Positions 18,210 through 27,661 of a DNA stretch of 64,000 bases are shown piece by piece. Positions within the stretch are counted from its first letter, which is position 1. Each line of letters begins with the position of its first letter. The DNA lies in assembly GCF_030227115.1 (NCBI RefSeq), contig NZ_JASSUA010000001.1, forward strand, positions 186,001-250,000, in the 5' to 3' direction. Under the pieces are notes generated by a model, which worked only from the letters and a program-made list of their open reading frames with translations, searched no databases and was not told the DNA's origin. The stretch is from Marinobacter sp. SS13-12 (GTDB lineage Bacteria > Pseudomonadota > Gammaproteobacteria > Pseudomonadales > Oleiphilaceae). A program made the translations under genes and the position numbers.

Positions 18210-19100
18210 CTACACAGTGCGTTCACGCCCAGCCCAGGCCGACCAGGAATAGAGCCCCAGTGCCACCCAGATCATCACGAAGCTCAACAGTTTTTCCCCG
18301 CTCATGGGCTCGTCAAACACGAACAGCGCGATAAAGAACTGTAGCGTGGGGTTGATGTACATAAGAAAGCCCACGGTGGCCAGTCGTAACCGGCGGGCGG
18401 CGCCGGCAAAGAACAGCAGCGGGATAGCGGTGACCATACCGCTGGAGATCAGCAGCAATGTGATGGTTGAACTGTCACTGAAATGGGACTGGCCGGCAGA
18501 GCCCAACCATGCGAGTGCCAGCAGGCTGACAGGCAGCAGCAGCAAGGTTTCCACGAACAGGCCCGACAGGCCATCAAGCTCTACCTGTTTGCGCAGCAAG
18601 CCGTAGGTACCGAAACTGAAGGCCAGCACCAGGGTTATCCAGGGCACCAGGCCCAGAAGGAATAACTGGTACAGAATGGCGATGGCGGCCAATGCAACGG
18701 CCACAACCTGCAAGCGGGAGATAGTCTCTCTCAATACCAGCATGCCCAGGCCCACATTCACCAGCGGCGTGAGGAAGTAACCGAGGCTGGCCTGGAGTAC
18801 GTGGCGGGTTTCCACAGCGTAGATGTAGACACCCCAGTTCACCGCAATGAATACCGCACACCCGAGTACAAAGCCGAGTTTCTTGGGACGTGCCAATGCC
18901 GCTGTTATCGGCTGCCAGCGCTTGAGAATGGTCACCACAACAGCCAGAAAAACGCAGGACCAGATAACCCGGTGAATCAGCACTTCGTACGAGGGCACCC
19001 CTGCGAACAGGGCAAAGTACAGCGGAAAGCAGCCCCAGATAGTATAGGCGGAAAGGCCGTACAAGACGCCTTTGGTGGCTTCGGGTGTGGCTGTTTTCAT
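18210..19100 (-). CDS. rarD: RarD-type permease of the EamA/drug-metabolite transporter superfamily
   Basis: Inner-membrane protein of 296 residues with ten helices in two EamA-type halves. It opens with GVLYGLSAYTIWGCFPLYF, characteristic of RarD, and contains NWGVYIYAVETRHVLQASLGYFLTP and GFLMYINPTLQFFIALFVF. RarD was named from a chloramphenicol-sensitive phenotype; its true substrate is not established. It is transcribed divergently from the rhodanese gene. Confidence 0.87.
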   Translation of the reverse strand: MKTATPEATKGVLYGLSAYTIWGCFPLYFALFAGVPSYEVLIHRVIWSCVFLAVVVTILKRWQPITAALARPKKLGFVLGCAVFIAVNWGVYIYAVETRHVLQASLGYFLTPLVNVGLGMLVLRETISRLQVVAVALAAIAILYQLFLLGLVPWITLVLAFSFGTYGLLRKQVELDGLSGLFVETLLLLPVSLLALAWLGSAGQSHFSDSSTITLLLISSGMVTAIPLLFFAGAARRLRLATVGFLMYINPTLQFFIALFVFDEPMSGEKLLSFVMIWVALGLYSWSAWAGRERTV

Positions 19101-19204
19101 AGCTTCCTCATGGTCCGGTGCGTCAATTTAGCACACTGCTGGTGACGCCTGCCCGGCAAATGCCTTACTCTCGGTGTATTACTTCAGCGCTTTGGAGAAC
19201 CCCC

Positions 19205-19585
19205 ATGAAAACGGCCCACGATCTGGTTGCGCAAGCCAAACAGGATATTCACGAAGTCCCGCTGGACCAGGCGGAGGATGCGATCCGGAAAGCCGATATG
19301 CTGATAGATGTGAGAGACCCGGACGAATACCGCACCAGCCATATCCCCGGGGCAGTGAATATTTCGCGAGGTATGCTGGAGTTCAAGTTCAGCAACGATC
19401 CGGCGCTGGAAAGCCGTGACCTGAACATTGTGTGCTACTGCAAAACCTCTGGCAGGGCCGCGCTCAGCGCGAAAGCATTGCAGGAAATGGGGTACCTGCA
19501 TGTCACCTCGATTGCCGGAGGGTTTGATGCCTGGCAAGAGGCCGGCAAAGACGTGGTGCAGCCTGAAATGCCCTCTTTCGAGTAG
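19205..19585 (+). CDS. Single-domain rhodanese-like sulfurtransferase
   Basis: Cytoplasmic protein of 126 residues. The domain shows MLIDVRDPDEYRTSHIPGAVNI (about 32-52) and the active loop C79-K-T-S-G-R84, which carries a persulfide intermediate. ATG 19205 is preceded by GGAG and gives a compact rhodanese; the frame stays open further upstream, but no start there has comparable support. It stands alone, with convergent ychJ 9 bases away. The sulfur donor and acceptor are not evident. Confidence 0.87.
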   Translation: MKTAHDLVAQAKQDIHEVPLDQAEDAIRKADMLIDVRDPDEYRTSHIPGAVNISRGMLEFKFSNDPALESRDLNIVCYCKTSGRAALSAKALQEMGYLHVTSIAGGFDAWQEAGKDVVQPEMPSFE

Positions 19586-19594
19586 CTGTGCGGA

Positions 19595-20053
19595 TCAGAA
19601 GCAGCAGGTTTTGTATTTTCTGCCGCTACCACAGGGGCAGGGCTCATTCCTGCCAGGCTTGAGCGCGCCTTCGCTGGTGTCACCGCTGACGTAATACCAG
19701 CGGCCACCCTCCCGGAGGAAGTCGGATTTCTCTTCCAGGTATCCCCAGCCGTTGTCAGTACGATAGATGGCACGAAAATGCACGGTGCCATCGTTACCCG
19801 ATTCATCTGACGACAGCATCTTCAATGAGGCCCACCGGGGCGTTTGCTCCAGCCCCAGGTTTTGTGGGCGGGTGCTGGTATGCCATGTGGATTGCAGGTA
19901 ATCGGCCAGCTTCAGTACAAAGGCACTGTAGCGGGACCGCATAAGTGCTTCCGGCGTTGGTGCCGGTTTGCCCTGATGGTAACCCTGACAGCAGGCACTG
20001 TACGATTCACCACTGCCACAGGGACAACGCTCCTGGGTACCTTGTGCAACCAT
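19595..20053 (-). CDS. ychJ: YchJ-family SEC-C motif protein (UPF0225)
   Basis: Protein of 152 residues with SEC-C zinc-binding motifs at both ends: CPCGSGESYSACC (about 10-22) and CPCGSGRKYKTCC (about 139-151). Between them is an NTF2-like domain (LMRSRYSAFVLKLADYLQSTWH...). YchJ proteins are conserved but without a firm function; SEC-C motifs in SecA bind zinc and SecB or ribosomes. The start has GGAGG 10 bases ahead. Confidence 0.88.
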   Translation of the reverse strand: MVAQGTQERCPCGSGESYSACCQGYHQGKPAPTPEALMRSRYSAFVLKLADYLQSTWHTSTRPQNLGLEQTPRWASLKMLSSDESGNDGTVHFRAIYRTDNGWGYLEEKSDFLREGGRWYYVSGDTSEGALKPGRNEPCPCGSGRKYKTCCF

Positions 20054-20155
20054 CTGCCAACGCCTCCAAGCCGGGGTAAAAGATTCATTTTAACAGTTTT
20101 GGTTGTCCCGGCGCTGTGATAACAACACTCATCCATCTGTTCGAGTAACCTGAAT

Positions 20156-20887
20156 GTGACTGATCTTTCCCTGCTGCAGATTTTCCTAGCCAACCTTGCC
20201 CTGCTGGCCGGTTCCTGTCTGCAGGGAGTGGCAGGTTATGGCATTGGAACCCTGGCTGCACCGCTGCTTTTTCTGATCAGCCCCGTACTGGTGCCGGCGC
20301 CACTGGTGCTTAATGCGGTAGTGCTGACAATTTTCATGGTGTTGCGAAACCGGGGTGCGCTGCAGATACGGGAAGTGCGCTTTGCCATCGGTGGCGGGGT
20401 TGCCGGGATGTTCCTGGCCGGGGTCACGCTGATGCTGATCTCACCCAAGGGATTCGAGCTGGTGTTCGGCATACTCATCCTGATGGGCGTGCTGCTCAGC
20501 GTGGCCGGTTTACGGCCGGCACTGAATGCCCGTAACAGCGTTCTGGCCGGGGCCGCCTCAACCTACATGGGAACCATCACTGCCGTTGGGGGGCCACCGA
20601 TTGCGTTGATCTACCAGAACCAGAAAGGCCCGTTGGTGCGAGCCAATATGTCGGCGTTCTTTCTGGTAGCGAGCTTTTTCAGCATTGCCGCCCTGCTGGC
20701 ATCCGGCTACCTGGGGCAGCGGGAACTGCAATTGTTTGCAGTCACCTTCCCGGGAGTACTGACAGGATTCTGGCTTTCCGGAAAGCTGGTCAATCGAATG
20801 CCCTTTGACGGGTTGAAGCCCGTTATCCTGGGTATTGCTGCTGTGGCTGGCGTAGCAGCGTTGGTTCGCGGCCTGATGTCGTTATAG
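20156..20887 (+). CDS. TauE/SafE (TSUP) family permease
   Basis: Inner-membrane protein of 243 residues with about eight helices. The first repeat has LQGVAGYGIGTLAAPLLFLISPVLVP and the second has GTITAVGGPPIALIYQNQ, the two related motifs of TSUP proteins, which move sulfite, sulfonates or other small organosulfur or carboxylate anions. The start is a GTG at 20156 with a poor ribosome site; no better in-frame start keeps the first helix. It is divergent from ychJ and convergent with the next gene. Confidence 0.83.
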   Translation: MTDLSLLQIFLANLALLAGSCLQGVAGYGIGTLAAPLLFLISPVLVPAPLVLNAVVLTIFMVLRNRGALQIREVRFAIGGGVAGMFLAGVTLMLISPKGFELVFGILILMGVLLSVAGLRPALNARNSVLAGAASTYMGTITAVGGPPIALIYQNQKGPLVRANMSAFFLVASFFSIAALLASGYLGQRELQLFAVTFPGVLTGFWLSGKLVNRMPFDGLKPVILGIAAVAGVAALVRGLMSL

Positions 20888-20905
20888 CAGGCAACTCTGC
20901 TAACT

Positions 20906-21586
20906 CTACTCCGCCCACAAGCGTGCCCGGAAGCGGCTCTGTTTCCACAGAACGGCAATCCAGATCGCATGCAGGTTGATCAGGAATGCCAGCACCCATT
21001 CGAAGGCATCGTCTATCTGGCTATAGATCTCCGGCGCTACGGCGGTGAGGATAACCGACAGTATGCCAACCGCCAGCGCCAGTTCGCACAGCCATAACAG
21101 GTGCTTACCGCTGTGGTGCCATCGCGGATGTCCCATCAGTGCCGAACTGATCAGCAACTGTGCAATGAAAGTGAGCGAGAAGTAAAGCACCACGCCTATC
21201 CGACGGGTCAGGTTGAACCCGTCTCCTGCGTGGCCGAGCGCCAGAGTATAGGCCGCCAGCGATACACAGGCGACGAAGCCCAGCCAGGGAATCCAGGGGC
21301 GACCGCGGCTGGTCGCGCCCAGCTGCAGAAGCCAGCGGCCGTTCAGGTACCAGAACATAATGCCGAGGATCGCCGCCGGCAGCATGGTTCCCTTGAAAAT
21401 AAAATAGCTGGTCCCGTAGCGGCCGGTACGGCTGATACTGGTACAGCTGTCCCAATACGGGATGCACCAGGAAATATGACCCTCCAGAATCGATACGGCG
21501 AAGGTCACGTGAATGGTCACCAAAGGCGTCAAGGCAGCGGCCATGGCCAGCCACCAGAGCGGAATTCCGTTTTTGCCGTTGATCAT
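20906..21586 (-). CDS. Six-helix membrane protein, Frag1/DRAM/Sfk1-like
   Basis: Protein of 226 residues with six predicted helices (about 10-30, 62-80, 97-117, 128-150, 162-184 and 195-215). Between the first two helices lies PYWDSCTSISRTGRYG, resembling the PYISDTG region of the Frag1/DRAM/Sfk1 family, best known in eukaryotes, and followed by FIFKGTMLPAAIL. The match is from memory and weak in places. Function is unknown; family members in eukaryotes work in lipid remodelling and stress. GGGGAGAGC precedes the ATG. Confidence 0.6.
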   Translation of the reverse strand: MINGKNGIPLWWLAMAAALTPLVTIHVTFAVSILEGHISWCIPYWDSCTSISRTGRYGTSYFIFKGTMLPAAILGIMFWYLNGRWLLQLGATSRGRPWIPWLGFVACVSLAAYTLALGHAGDGFNLTRRIGVVLYFSLTFIAQLLISSALMGHPRWHHSGKHLLWLCELALAVGILSVILTAVAPEIYSQIDDAFEWVLAFLINLHAIWIAVLWKQSRFRARLWAE

Positions 21587-21758
21587 GATGCTCTCCCCGC
21601 TCCATCAGACATTGCATCCCGTTACAGCATTTAACAATGTTTTAAAAGTCGGGCGATACACTGAAGCAGTATTCACTCATACTTTAGTCACAGTGCTTGA
21701 AGTGTGACCAGGGTGCCGTTTGGTCAGCATGCCATTTCCGGTTTTGAGACGCTGCATT

Positions 21759-23054
21759 ATGTACACGGCCCGTCAGGACATCATAGAGACTGAAATCCCT
21801 GTATCCCAGCTGAAGATCGGGATGCATGTCATTCGTCTGGATCGGCCATGGGAAGAAACAGACTTCCTGCTTCAGGGTTTTATCCTCCAGAACGAAGAGG
21901 ACGTGCTTGCTGTTCAGCAACACTGCGAAACGGTCGTTGTGGAAGGGCGGGTGGATGTTGCACCGGAAAAGCCCACCTCACCTTACACCTCAAAACCGTC
22001 ATCGTCGGTTCCCAAACGCAAAGTCACCTACATCAACAAGGTCGACGCCAGCCGTGAAATGGCCGCGGCAAGAATAAGCTACACAGACGCCAAGGCCACC
22101 GCAAAGAACATCATGTCCAGCCTGCGGCTTGGTCGCACACTTGAGATGAACCAGATTCACCAGGTGGTGGATAGCTGTGTGGACAGTGTGCTGCGAAATG
22201 ACAACGCCCTGCTGCTGCTTACCAAGATCAAGAACAAGGACGAATACACTGCCGAACACTGCATCAACGTGTCTATCCTTTCAGCGGCATTCGCCAAGCA
22301 CCTGGGGCTACTGGAAGGAGAGATTCGAACCGTCGCCCTGTGCGGACTGCTTCACGATGTGGGCAAGATGCGAATTGACGACGACATCCTGAACAAACCC
22401 GGGGCTCTCACACCCGAAGAGTTCGCCGTTATGAAGAACCACACCACCTACGGGCGAGATGTGTTAGCCGCCCTGCCCCGGCTGGCCCATGCTGCGGTCG
22501 ACGTGGCCTATTCGCATCATGAACGGATGGATGGCAAGGGCTACCCACGTGGGCTGGCCGGGCAACAGATTCCGTTGTTTGCGAAAATTGTGGGGCTGGT
22601 GGATACCTACGATGCCATTACCAGTTCCCGCGTGTACGACAAGGGTCGGGCCTCGATGGAGGCACTGCAGATCATTCATCGGAACAGGGGCGCCCAGTTT
22701 GATGCAGGCCTGGCGGTAGAATTCATCCGCATGATCGGCGTTTACCCGCCCGGTTCAATCGTGGAAATGACCAACGAGGAAGTAGGCATTGTGGTCACCA
22801 CTCACACTACCAGCAAACTCAAACCCCGGGTTCTGCTGGTGCGTGACGCGCTCAAGCAGCCACTGGCCACCTTCCGCGAAGTGGACCTTCTGAAAGGCGT
22901 TCCCGACAGTGCCGGGCAACCCTACAAGATTGCCCGGGAAGTGCCGGACGAAAGCTACGGCATTGTGATGAAGGATTTTATTGAACAGGGCATTCTCAAC
23001 CGCAAGGCTCCCGAAATCTCAGCCCCGGTCGATGACAGCCATGGTAAGCCTTGA
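21759..23054 (+). CDS. HD-GYP cyclic di-GMP phosphodiesterase with N-terminal DUF3391
   Basis: Cytoplasmic protein of 431 residues. The N-terminal DUF3391 (about 12-100) has IPVSQLKIGMHVIRLDRPWEE; the HD-GYP domain (about 150-340) has H199-D200 in LLHDVGK and the HHERMDGKGYP motif at 253-263, with DTYDAITS following, so metal and substrate residues look intact. It should hydrolyse cyclic di-GMP to GMP or pGpG, opposing the two cyclases in this window. ATG 21759 is preferred because DUF3391 begins near it; ATG 21729 is also possible. Its last 36 bases overlap the end of the convergent thioesterase gene. Confidence 0.88.
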   Translation: MYTARQDIIETEIPVSQLKIGMHVIRLDRPWEETDFLLQGFILQNEEDVLAVQQHCETVVVEGRVDVAPEKPTSPYTSKPSSSVPKRKVTYINKVDASREMAAARISYTDAKATAKNIMSSLRLGRTLEMNQIHQVVDSCVDSVLRNDNALLLLTKIKNKDEYTAEHCINVSILSAAFAKHLGLLEGEIRTVALCGLLHDVGKMRIDDDILNKPGALTPEEFAVMKNHTTYGRDVLAALPRLAHAAVDVAYSHHERMDGKGYPRGLAGQQIPLFAKIVGLVDTYDAITSSRVYDKGRASMEALQIIHRNRGAQFDAGLAVEFIRMIGVYPPGSIVEMTNEEVGIVVTTHTTSKLKPRVLLVRDALKQPLATFREVDLLKGVPDSAGQPYKIAREVPDESYGIVMKDFIEQGILNRKAPEISAPVDDSHGKP

Positions 23055-23447
23055 GATACAGGTCAGCTTACCTTCCTCGTTTTCCAGCCGTATTTCCCAG
23101 ACCTGCGTAGTGCCGCCAATGTGAACGGGCCGTGCCGTACCGTAGACCCAGCCTTTGGTGGCGGAACGAATATGGTTGGCGTTGATATCCAGCCCCACCG
23201 CAATCTGGTTTTCCTTACGCAGACAATAGTTGGCAGCCATGCTGCCCAGCGTCTCCGCCAGCACTACCGATGACCCGCCATGCAGGATGCCAAATGGCTG
23301 CACCGTGCGCTCGTCCACAGGAATACGGCCAATCAGGTAGTCGTCACCAATTTCCACGAATTCAATGCCCATGGTTGCGACAGCCGTGTTCTTGCTGCCC
23401 TCGGCCATTTGCTCAAGGGTGGGAATGCTGCGGGTCCAGATTGCCAT
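23019..23447 (-). CDS. Hotdog-fold acyl-CoA thioesterase, YdiI/PaaI type
   Basis: Protein of 142 residues. HGG at 56-58 in PFGILHGGSSVVLAETLGS, with E65 as probable catalytic acid, places it in the 4HBT subgroup containing YdiI/MenI (1,4-dihydroxy-2-naphthoyl-CoA hydrolase) and PaaI. ATG 23447 with AGGAGG upstream gives the normal family length; the frame is open further upstream but that extension has no family similarity. The 3' end overlaps the convergent HD-GYP gene by 36 bases. Acyl specificity cannot be read. Confidence 0.84.
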   Translation of the reverse strand: MAIWTRSIPTLEQMAEGSKNTAVATMGIEFVEIGDDYLIGRIPVDERTVQPFGILHGGSSVVLAETLGSMAANYCLRKENQIAVGLDINANHIRSATKGWVYGTARPVHIGGTTQVWEIRLENEEGKLTCISRLTMAVIDRG

Positions 23448-23612
23448 GGGGGTACTGCCTCCTGATGTCGGTAAATAAGCGAGCGTTAAAACCGAGTTTA
23501 TACAGTTAGGCTGCGAACGACTATTGCAAATTTGTTCATGCTGCGTGGCGGGCGCTGAAATTGTCGGCAGTGATGTCTGGAGGCAGGAACCACAAATCAT
23601 GCTGATCCGGCG

Positions 23613-24359
23613 TCATTTACTGGCGTGGTCTCGATAGCCCATCACCAACTTGTCGTAAGTGCCATCCTGCCTGATCTGCTCAAACGTCTGAGTGACCTGA
23701 TCCTGCAGCGAGAGCACGGGCGAATTTCTTGCAATGGCTATATACGAATGCTCACCGGGCACCTGATAGGGCGATTCAGAGACATCAATACCCAATTGAC
23801 TGACGGTATGACGACCCACCAGCTCGGGGGCAACCACCACGTCAACACGCTCCATTTCCAGCATTTGCATCAGGTTTTCATAGCGTGCAATCGGCTCCTT
23901 GGTAAGTTCTTCATCGGTGTCGAACTTTTCAAAATAGCTGGCACCGGCGAGTACGCCAATTCTTTTGCCGTAAAGGTCGTCGTACTCCGTGATCCGGTTT
24001 TCGTCATGGTAATAGAAAAACAGTTTCCGTTCCGGCGGAAAAGCCGGCGCCACAAAGGCCATCATCTTTTCCCGCTCCTCGGTTTTCAGGGGGCCGAGCA
24101 TGACGTCCACCTTGCCCTCTTCCATCATCAGCAGCACCCGGCGAAACGGGGCTTCAACGTAGTGCACTTCCCAGCCAATCCTGTCGGCGATTTCATTGAA
24201 TATGTCGACATAAAGGCCGGTGACGACCTCGTCGCCCACAATCCGGTACGGAGGAGCATGGTTAATGCCCACGGTTATCGAGTGCCCCTCATCCTCGGCA
24301 GACGCCGGTGGAACAACCAGAAACAGACCTGCTATGAAGCAAGAAACAAGATGACGCAA
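23613..24359 (-). CDS. Orphan periplasmic solute-binding protein, family 3 (amino-acid type)
   Basis: Protein of 248 residues with a signal peptide (cleavage near SAE, residue 21-22). The fold motifs are ITVGINHAPPYRIVGDEVVTGLYVDIFNEIADRIG, GKVDVMLGPLKTEEREKMM and YGKRIGVLAGASYFEKF. The start is TTG at 24359, supported by GGAAGGATC 8 bases ahead and the lack of an in-frame ATG. No permease or ATPase is adjacent, so it may feed a distant transporter, or act as an environmental sensor as do many orphan proteins of this family in marine gammaproteobacteria. The Arg usually contacting the ligand carboxylate is not obvious. Confidence 0.8.
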   Translation of the reverse strand: MRHLVSCFIAGLFLVVPPASAEDEGHSITVGINHAPPYRIVGDEVVTGLYVDIFNEIADRIGWEVHYVEAPFRRVLLMMEEGKVDVMLGPLKTEEREKMMAFVAPAFPPERKLFFYYHDENRITEYDDLYGKRIGVLAGASYFEKFDTDEELTKEPIARYENLMQMLEMERVDVVVAPELVGRHTVSQLGIDVSESPYQVPGEHSYIAIARNSPVLSLQDQVTQTFEQIRQDGTYDKLVMGYRDHASK

Positions 24360-24600
24360 CGTGCAGATCCTTCCATGAAATTATTATGAAGACAGTAAGT
24401 AATTAGGAATTCCGGTTCAGTCTTTTATCCATGATCGCTGAAAGTATAGTCGATATACAGTAAGGGACATCCGCAGCATCTGTTTGATGTCTCCCTCCGT
24501 AAAGACAGTCTCACGGTTGATTTACCGAGCTATCGCCGCAACAAAGGTTGTATAAGGCAGTAATACCGAATTCATTTCCCGAATCAAAAGGACAGACCGG

Positions 24601-25284
24601 ATGAAAGTACTGATGGTTCTTACTTCGCACGATCAAATGGGCGACACCGGACACAAGACCGGCTTCTGGCTGGAAGAGTTCACCGCACCCTATTATGTAT
24701 TCAGGGATGCCGGCGCAGACATTACCATTGCCTCGCCGAAAGGTGGCCAGCCGCCGGTTGACCCCAACAGCGAAACAGACGAGGCGCTGACCGAAACCAC
24801 GCGCCGCTTCGAGCAGGATGCCCACGCCAAAGAAGCCCTGGCCAGCACGAAGAAACTGGCGGATGTGGATATGAACGAGTATGACGCCCTGTTTTATCCC
24901 GGCGGCCACGGCCCGATGTGGGATCTGGTGAATGACGACAAGTCCATTGCACTGATCAAGACGGCGTACGAACAGGACAAGGTTATCGGCGCCGTATGCC
25001 ACGCGCCATCCGTGTTCAAGAAGGTTGAAATCAAGCCGGGACAGAACATCGTAGGCGGCCGTGAAGTAACCGGTTTCAGCAACAGCGAAGAGGAAGCCGT
25101 GGGCCTGAGCGGTGTTGTACCCTTCCTGCTGGAAGACATGCTGAAGGAAAACACCGCCACTTACTCCAAAGGTGACGACTGGGCGCCACACATCGTGGTG
25201 GACGGCAAACTGATCACCGGCCAGAACCCGGCCTCCTCCGAAGGCGCGGCCAAGGCCGTGGTACAGGCGTTTCAGGCAGGCTGA
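24601..25284 (+). CDS. DJ-1/PfpI family protein (Hsp31-like, class I glutamine amidotransferase fold)
   Basis: Cytoplasmic protein of 227 residues. The nucleophile elbow is GAVCHAPSVF with C133-H134; an acidic partner lies at E25/E26 in GFWLEEFTAPYY, and YPGGHGPMWDL provides the oxyanion segment. This pattern (GHKTGFWLEE, HGPMWDL) is closest to Hsp31-like enzymes, some of which convert methylglyoxal to lactate without glutathione (glyoxalase III). That would fit the nearby frmA and nemA electrophile genes, but they are not in one operon. Substrate is inferred. Confidence 0.85.
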   Translation: MKVLMVLTSHDQMGDTGHKTGFWLEEFTAPYYVFRDAGADITIASPKGGQPPVDPNSETDEALTETTRRFEQDAHAKEALASTKKLADVDMNEYDALFYPGGHGPMWDLVNDDKSIALIKTAYEQDKVIGAVCHAPSVFKKVEIKPGQNIVGGREVTGFSNSEEEAVGLSGVVPFLLEDMLKENTATYSKGDDWAPHIVVDGKLITGQNPASSEGAAKAVVQAFQAG

Positions 25285-25299
25285 AAACCCTCCTGACGG

Positions 25300-25746
25300 C
25301 TATTCCCCGGCGTGACTGACAAGCACGCCGGGGGCTCCCACCTCCAGTTGTTCCCTTATGGATGACGGTACCGCGGTCTTCGTCATTCTGGAGGGCTGAA
25401 TCAGCACATAAGTGATATCCGCCTCCGCCACCAGAAGTTCCTCTGCGTAACGGTAAAACTCCAGATGCAGCGTGAACGAGGTGTTGCCTATGCGCCCTGC
25501 CTTTATTCTCGCCTCCAGCACATCATCAAAACGCGCCGGTGCCCGGTAGTTCACCGTGAGGCTCACCACCTGGATGTCGAGATCCTGATCCAGAAGGTTC
25601 TGATAGTCGCCAAACAGGGTGCGGATGTACTCGTTGACGGATATGTCCACGTAGTCCGCGTAGCGGGCGTTGAAGACGACGCTCTGGGCATCGCATTCGC
25701 CGTAGCGGACGCGGAAACGGAAGCGGAAAGAACTACCTGCGGTCAT
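25300..25746 (-). CDS. Acyl-CoA thioesterase of the 4-hydroxybenzoyl-CoA type (YbgC/FadM-like)
   Basis: Hotdog protein of 148 residues. VRYGECDAQSVVFNARYADYVD holds the catalytic Asp (D19), matching the DAQGVVYHANY motif of YbgC and FadM. ATG 25746 with AGGAG 6 bases ahead is preferred to the adjoining TTG. It follows frmA by 51 bases on the same strand and could be transcribed with it, where an S-formylglutathione hydrolase is more usual. Its natural substrate is unknown. Confidence 0.83.
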   Translation of the reverse strand: MTAGSSFRFRFRVRYGECDAQSVVFNARYADYVDISVNEYIRTLFGDYQNLLDQDLDIQVVSLTVNYRAPARFDDVLEARIKAGRIGNTSFTLHLEFYRYAEELLVAEADITYVLIQPSRMTKTAVPSSIREQLEVGAPGVLVSHAGE

Positions 25747-25797
25747 CAACTGCTCCTGAACCCCGTTTCATTAACGCGGGGCTTTGTTCGAACCATT

Positions 25798-26992
<1,195 letters not shown>

Positions 26993-26999
26993 AACAACC

Positions 27000-27587
27000 A
27001 TGACATCGAACGACACGCGCAATCACATCATCCACACCGGTGCCGACCTGATCGGCCAGAAAGGCTTTGGTGCCACGGGCATCAACGCCGTGCTGACCAC
27101 TGCCGGTGTACCCAAGGGGTCGTTCTACCATTACTTTAGCAGTAAGAACGATTTCGGGTTGGCTGTCATCGACACCTTTGCGCAGGAATACGACACCAAA
27201 CTGGATCGGATCCTCAACGACAGCAGCCGCTCCTGCGTGGATCGCCTGCGTGACTACTTCGATAGTGGCCGGGAAACCATGACCAGCGGCGAATTCACCC
27301 GCGGCTGCCTGATCGGCAATCTTGGCCAGGAATTGGCCGGGCAGAACGAGACCTTCCGCAAGCGCCTGGACACGGTGTTCCGGGGCTGGGAACAACGCTT
27401 CGAACGCTGCATTGAGGAAGCCCGTCAGGCAGGGGATGTGGATGAATCCGTCAATCCCGCCGACGTGGCCAGCTTCCTGCTGTCCGGCTGGGAAGGCGCT
27501 ATTCTCAGGGCCAAGGTTCTGAAGTCTACCGAGCCCATGGACCGGTTTGTGCGGGTCTTTTTCCATCAGTGCCTTGGTATTCGCTGA
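27000..27587 (+). CDS. TetR-family repressor, NemR/AcuR-like electrophile sensor
   Basis: Protein of 195 residues. The N-terminal DNA-binding domain (about 5-50) has GFGATGINAVLTTAGVPKGSFYHYFSSKNDF, a typical TetR helix-turn-helix. The ligand domain includes RGCLIGNLGQELA with C103; NemR in E. coli senses electrophiles and hypochlorite through a Cys in the equivalent GCL segment (C106). Neighbours support this: frmA is divergent, nemA is downstream, and both promoters share a TAGAC/GTCTA operator. The ATG at 27000 lacks a ribosome site and may be read from a leaderless mRNA. NemR versus AcuR cannot be separated by eye. Confidence 0.82.
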   Translation: MTSNDTRNHIIHTGADLIGQKGFGATGINAVLTTAGVPKGSFYHYFSSKNDFGLAVIDTFAQEYDTKLDRILNDSSRSCVDRLRDYFDSGRETMTSGEFTRGCLIGNLGQELAGQNETFRKRLDTVFRGWEQRFERCIEEARQAGDVDESVNPADVASFLLSGWEGAILRAKVLKSTEPMDRFVRVFFHQCLGIR

Positions 27588-27615
27588 CCACACACTTTTT
27601 TTCCAAAGTCTCTAG

Positions 27616-27627
27616 TAGACTGGTCTA
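27616..27627. promoter_or_regulatory. Probable NemR-like operator upstream of nemA
   Basis: Inverted repeat TAGAC-TG-GTCTA, ending 34 bases before the nemA start. Twelve bases, GAC(C/T)GGTCTAAT, are shared with the operator in the frmA-nemR gap, so one repressor probably controls both promoters. Confidence 0.6.
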
Positions 27628-27661
27628 ATTAAATCTTGCTAATCCCGAAGGAGAATGGTTA

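Noticed and set aside
25761..25781. CCCCG / CGGGG repeat between frmA and the thioesterase gene
   Set aside because: Five-base arms with a long loop; too weak to claim as terminator of frmA.
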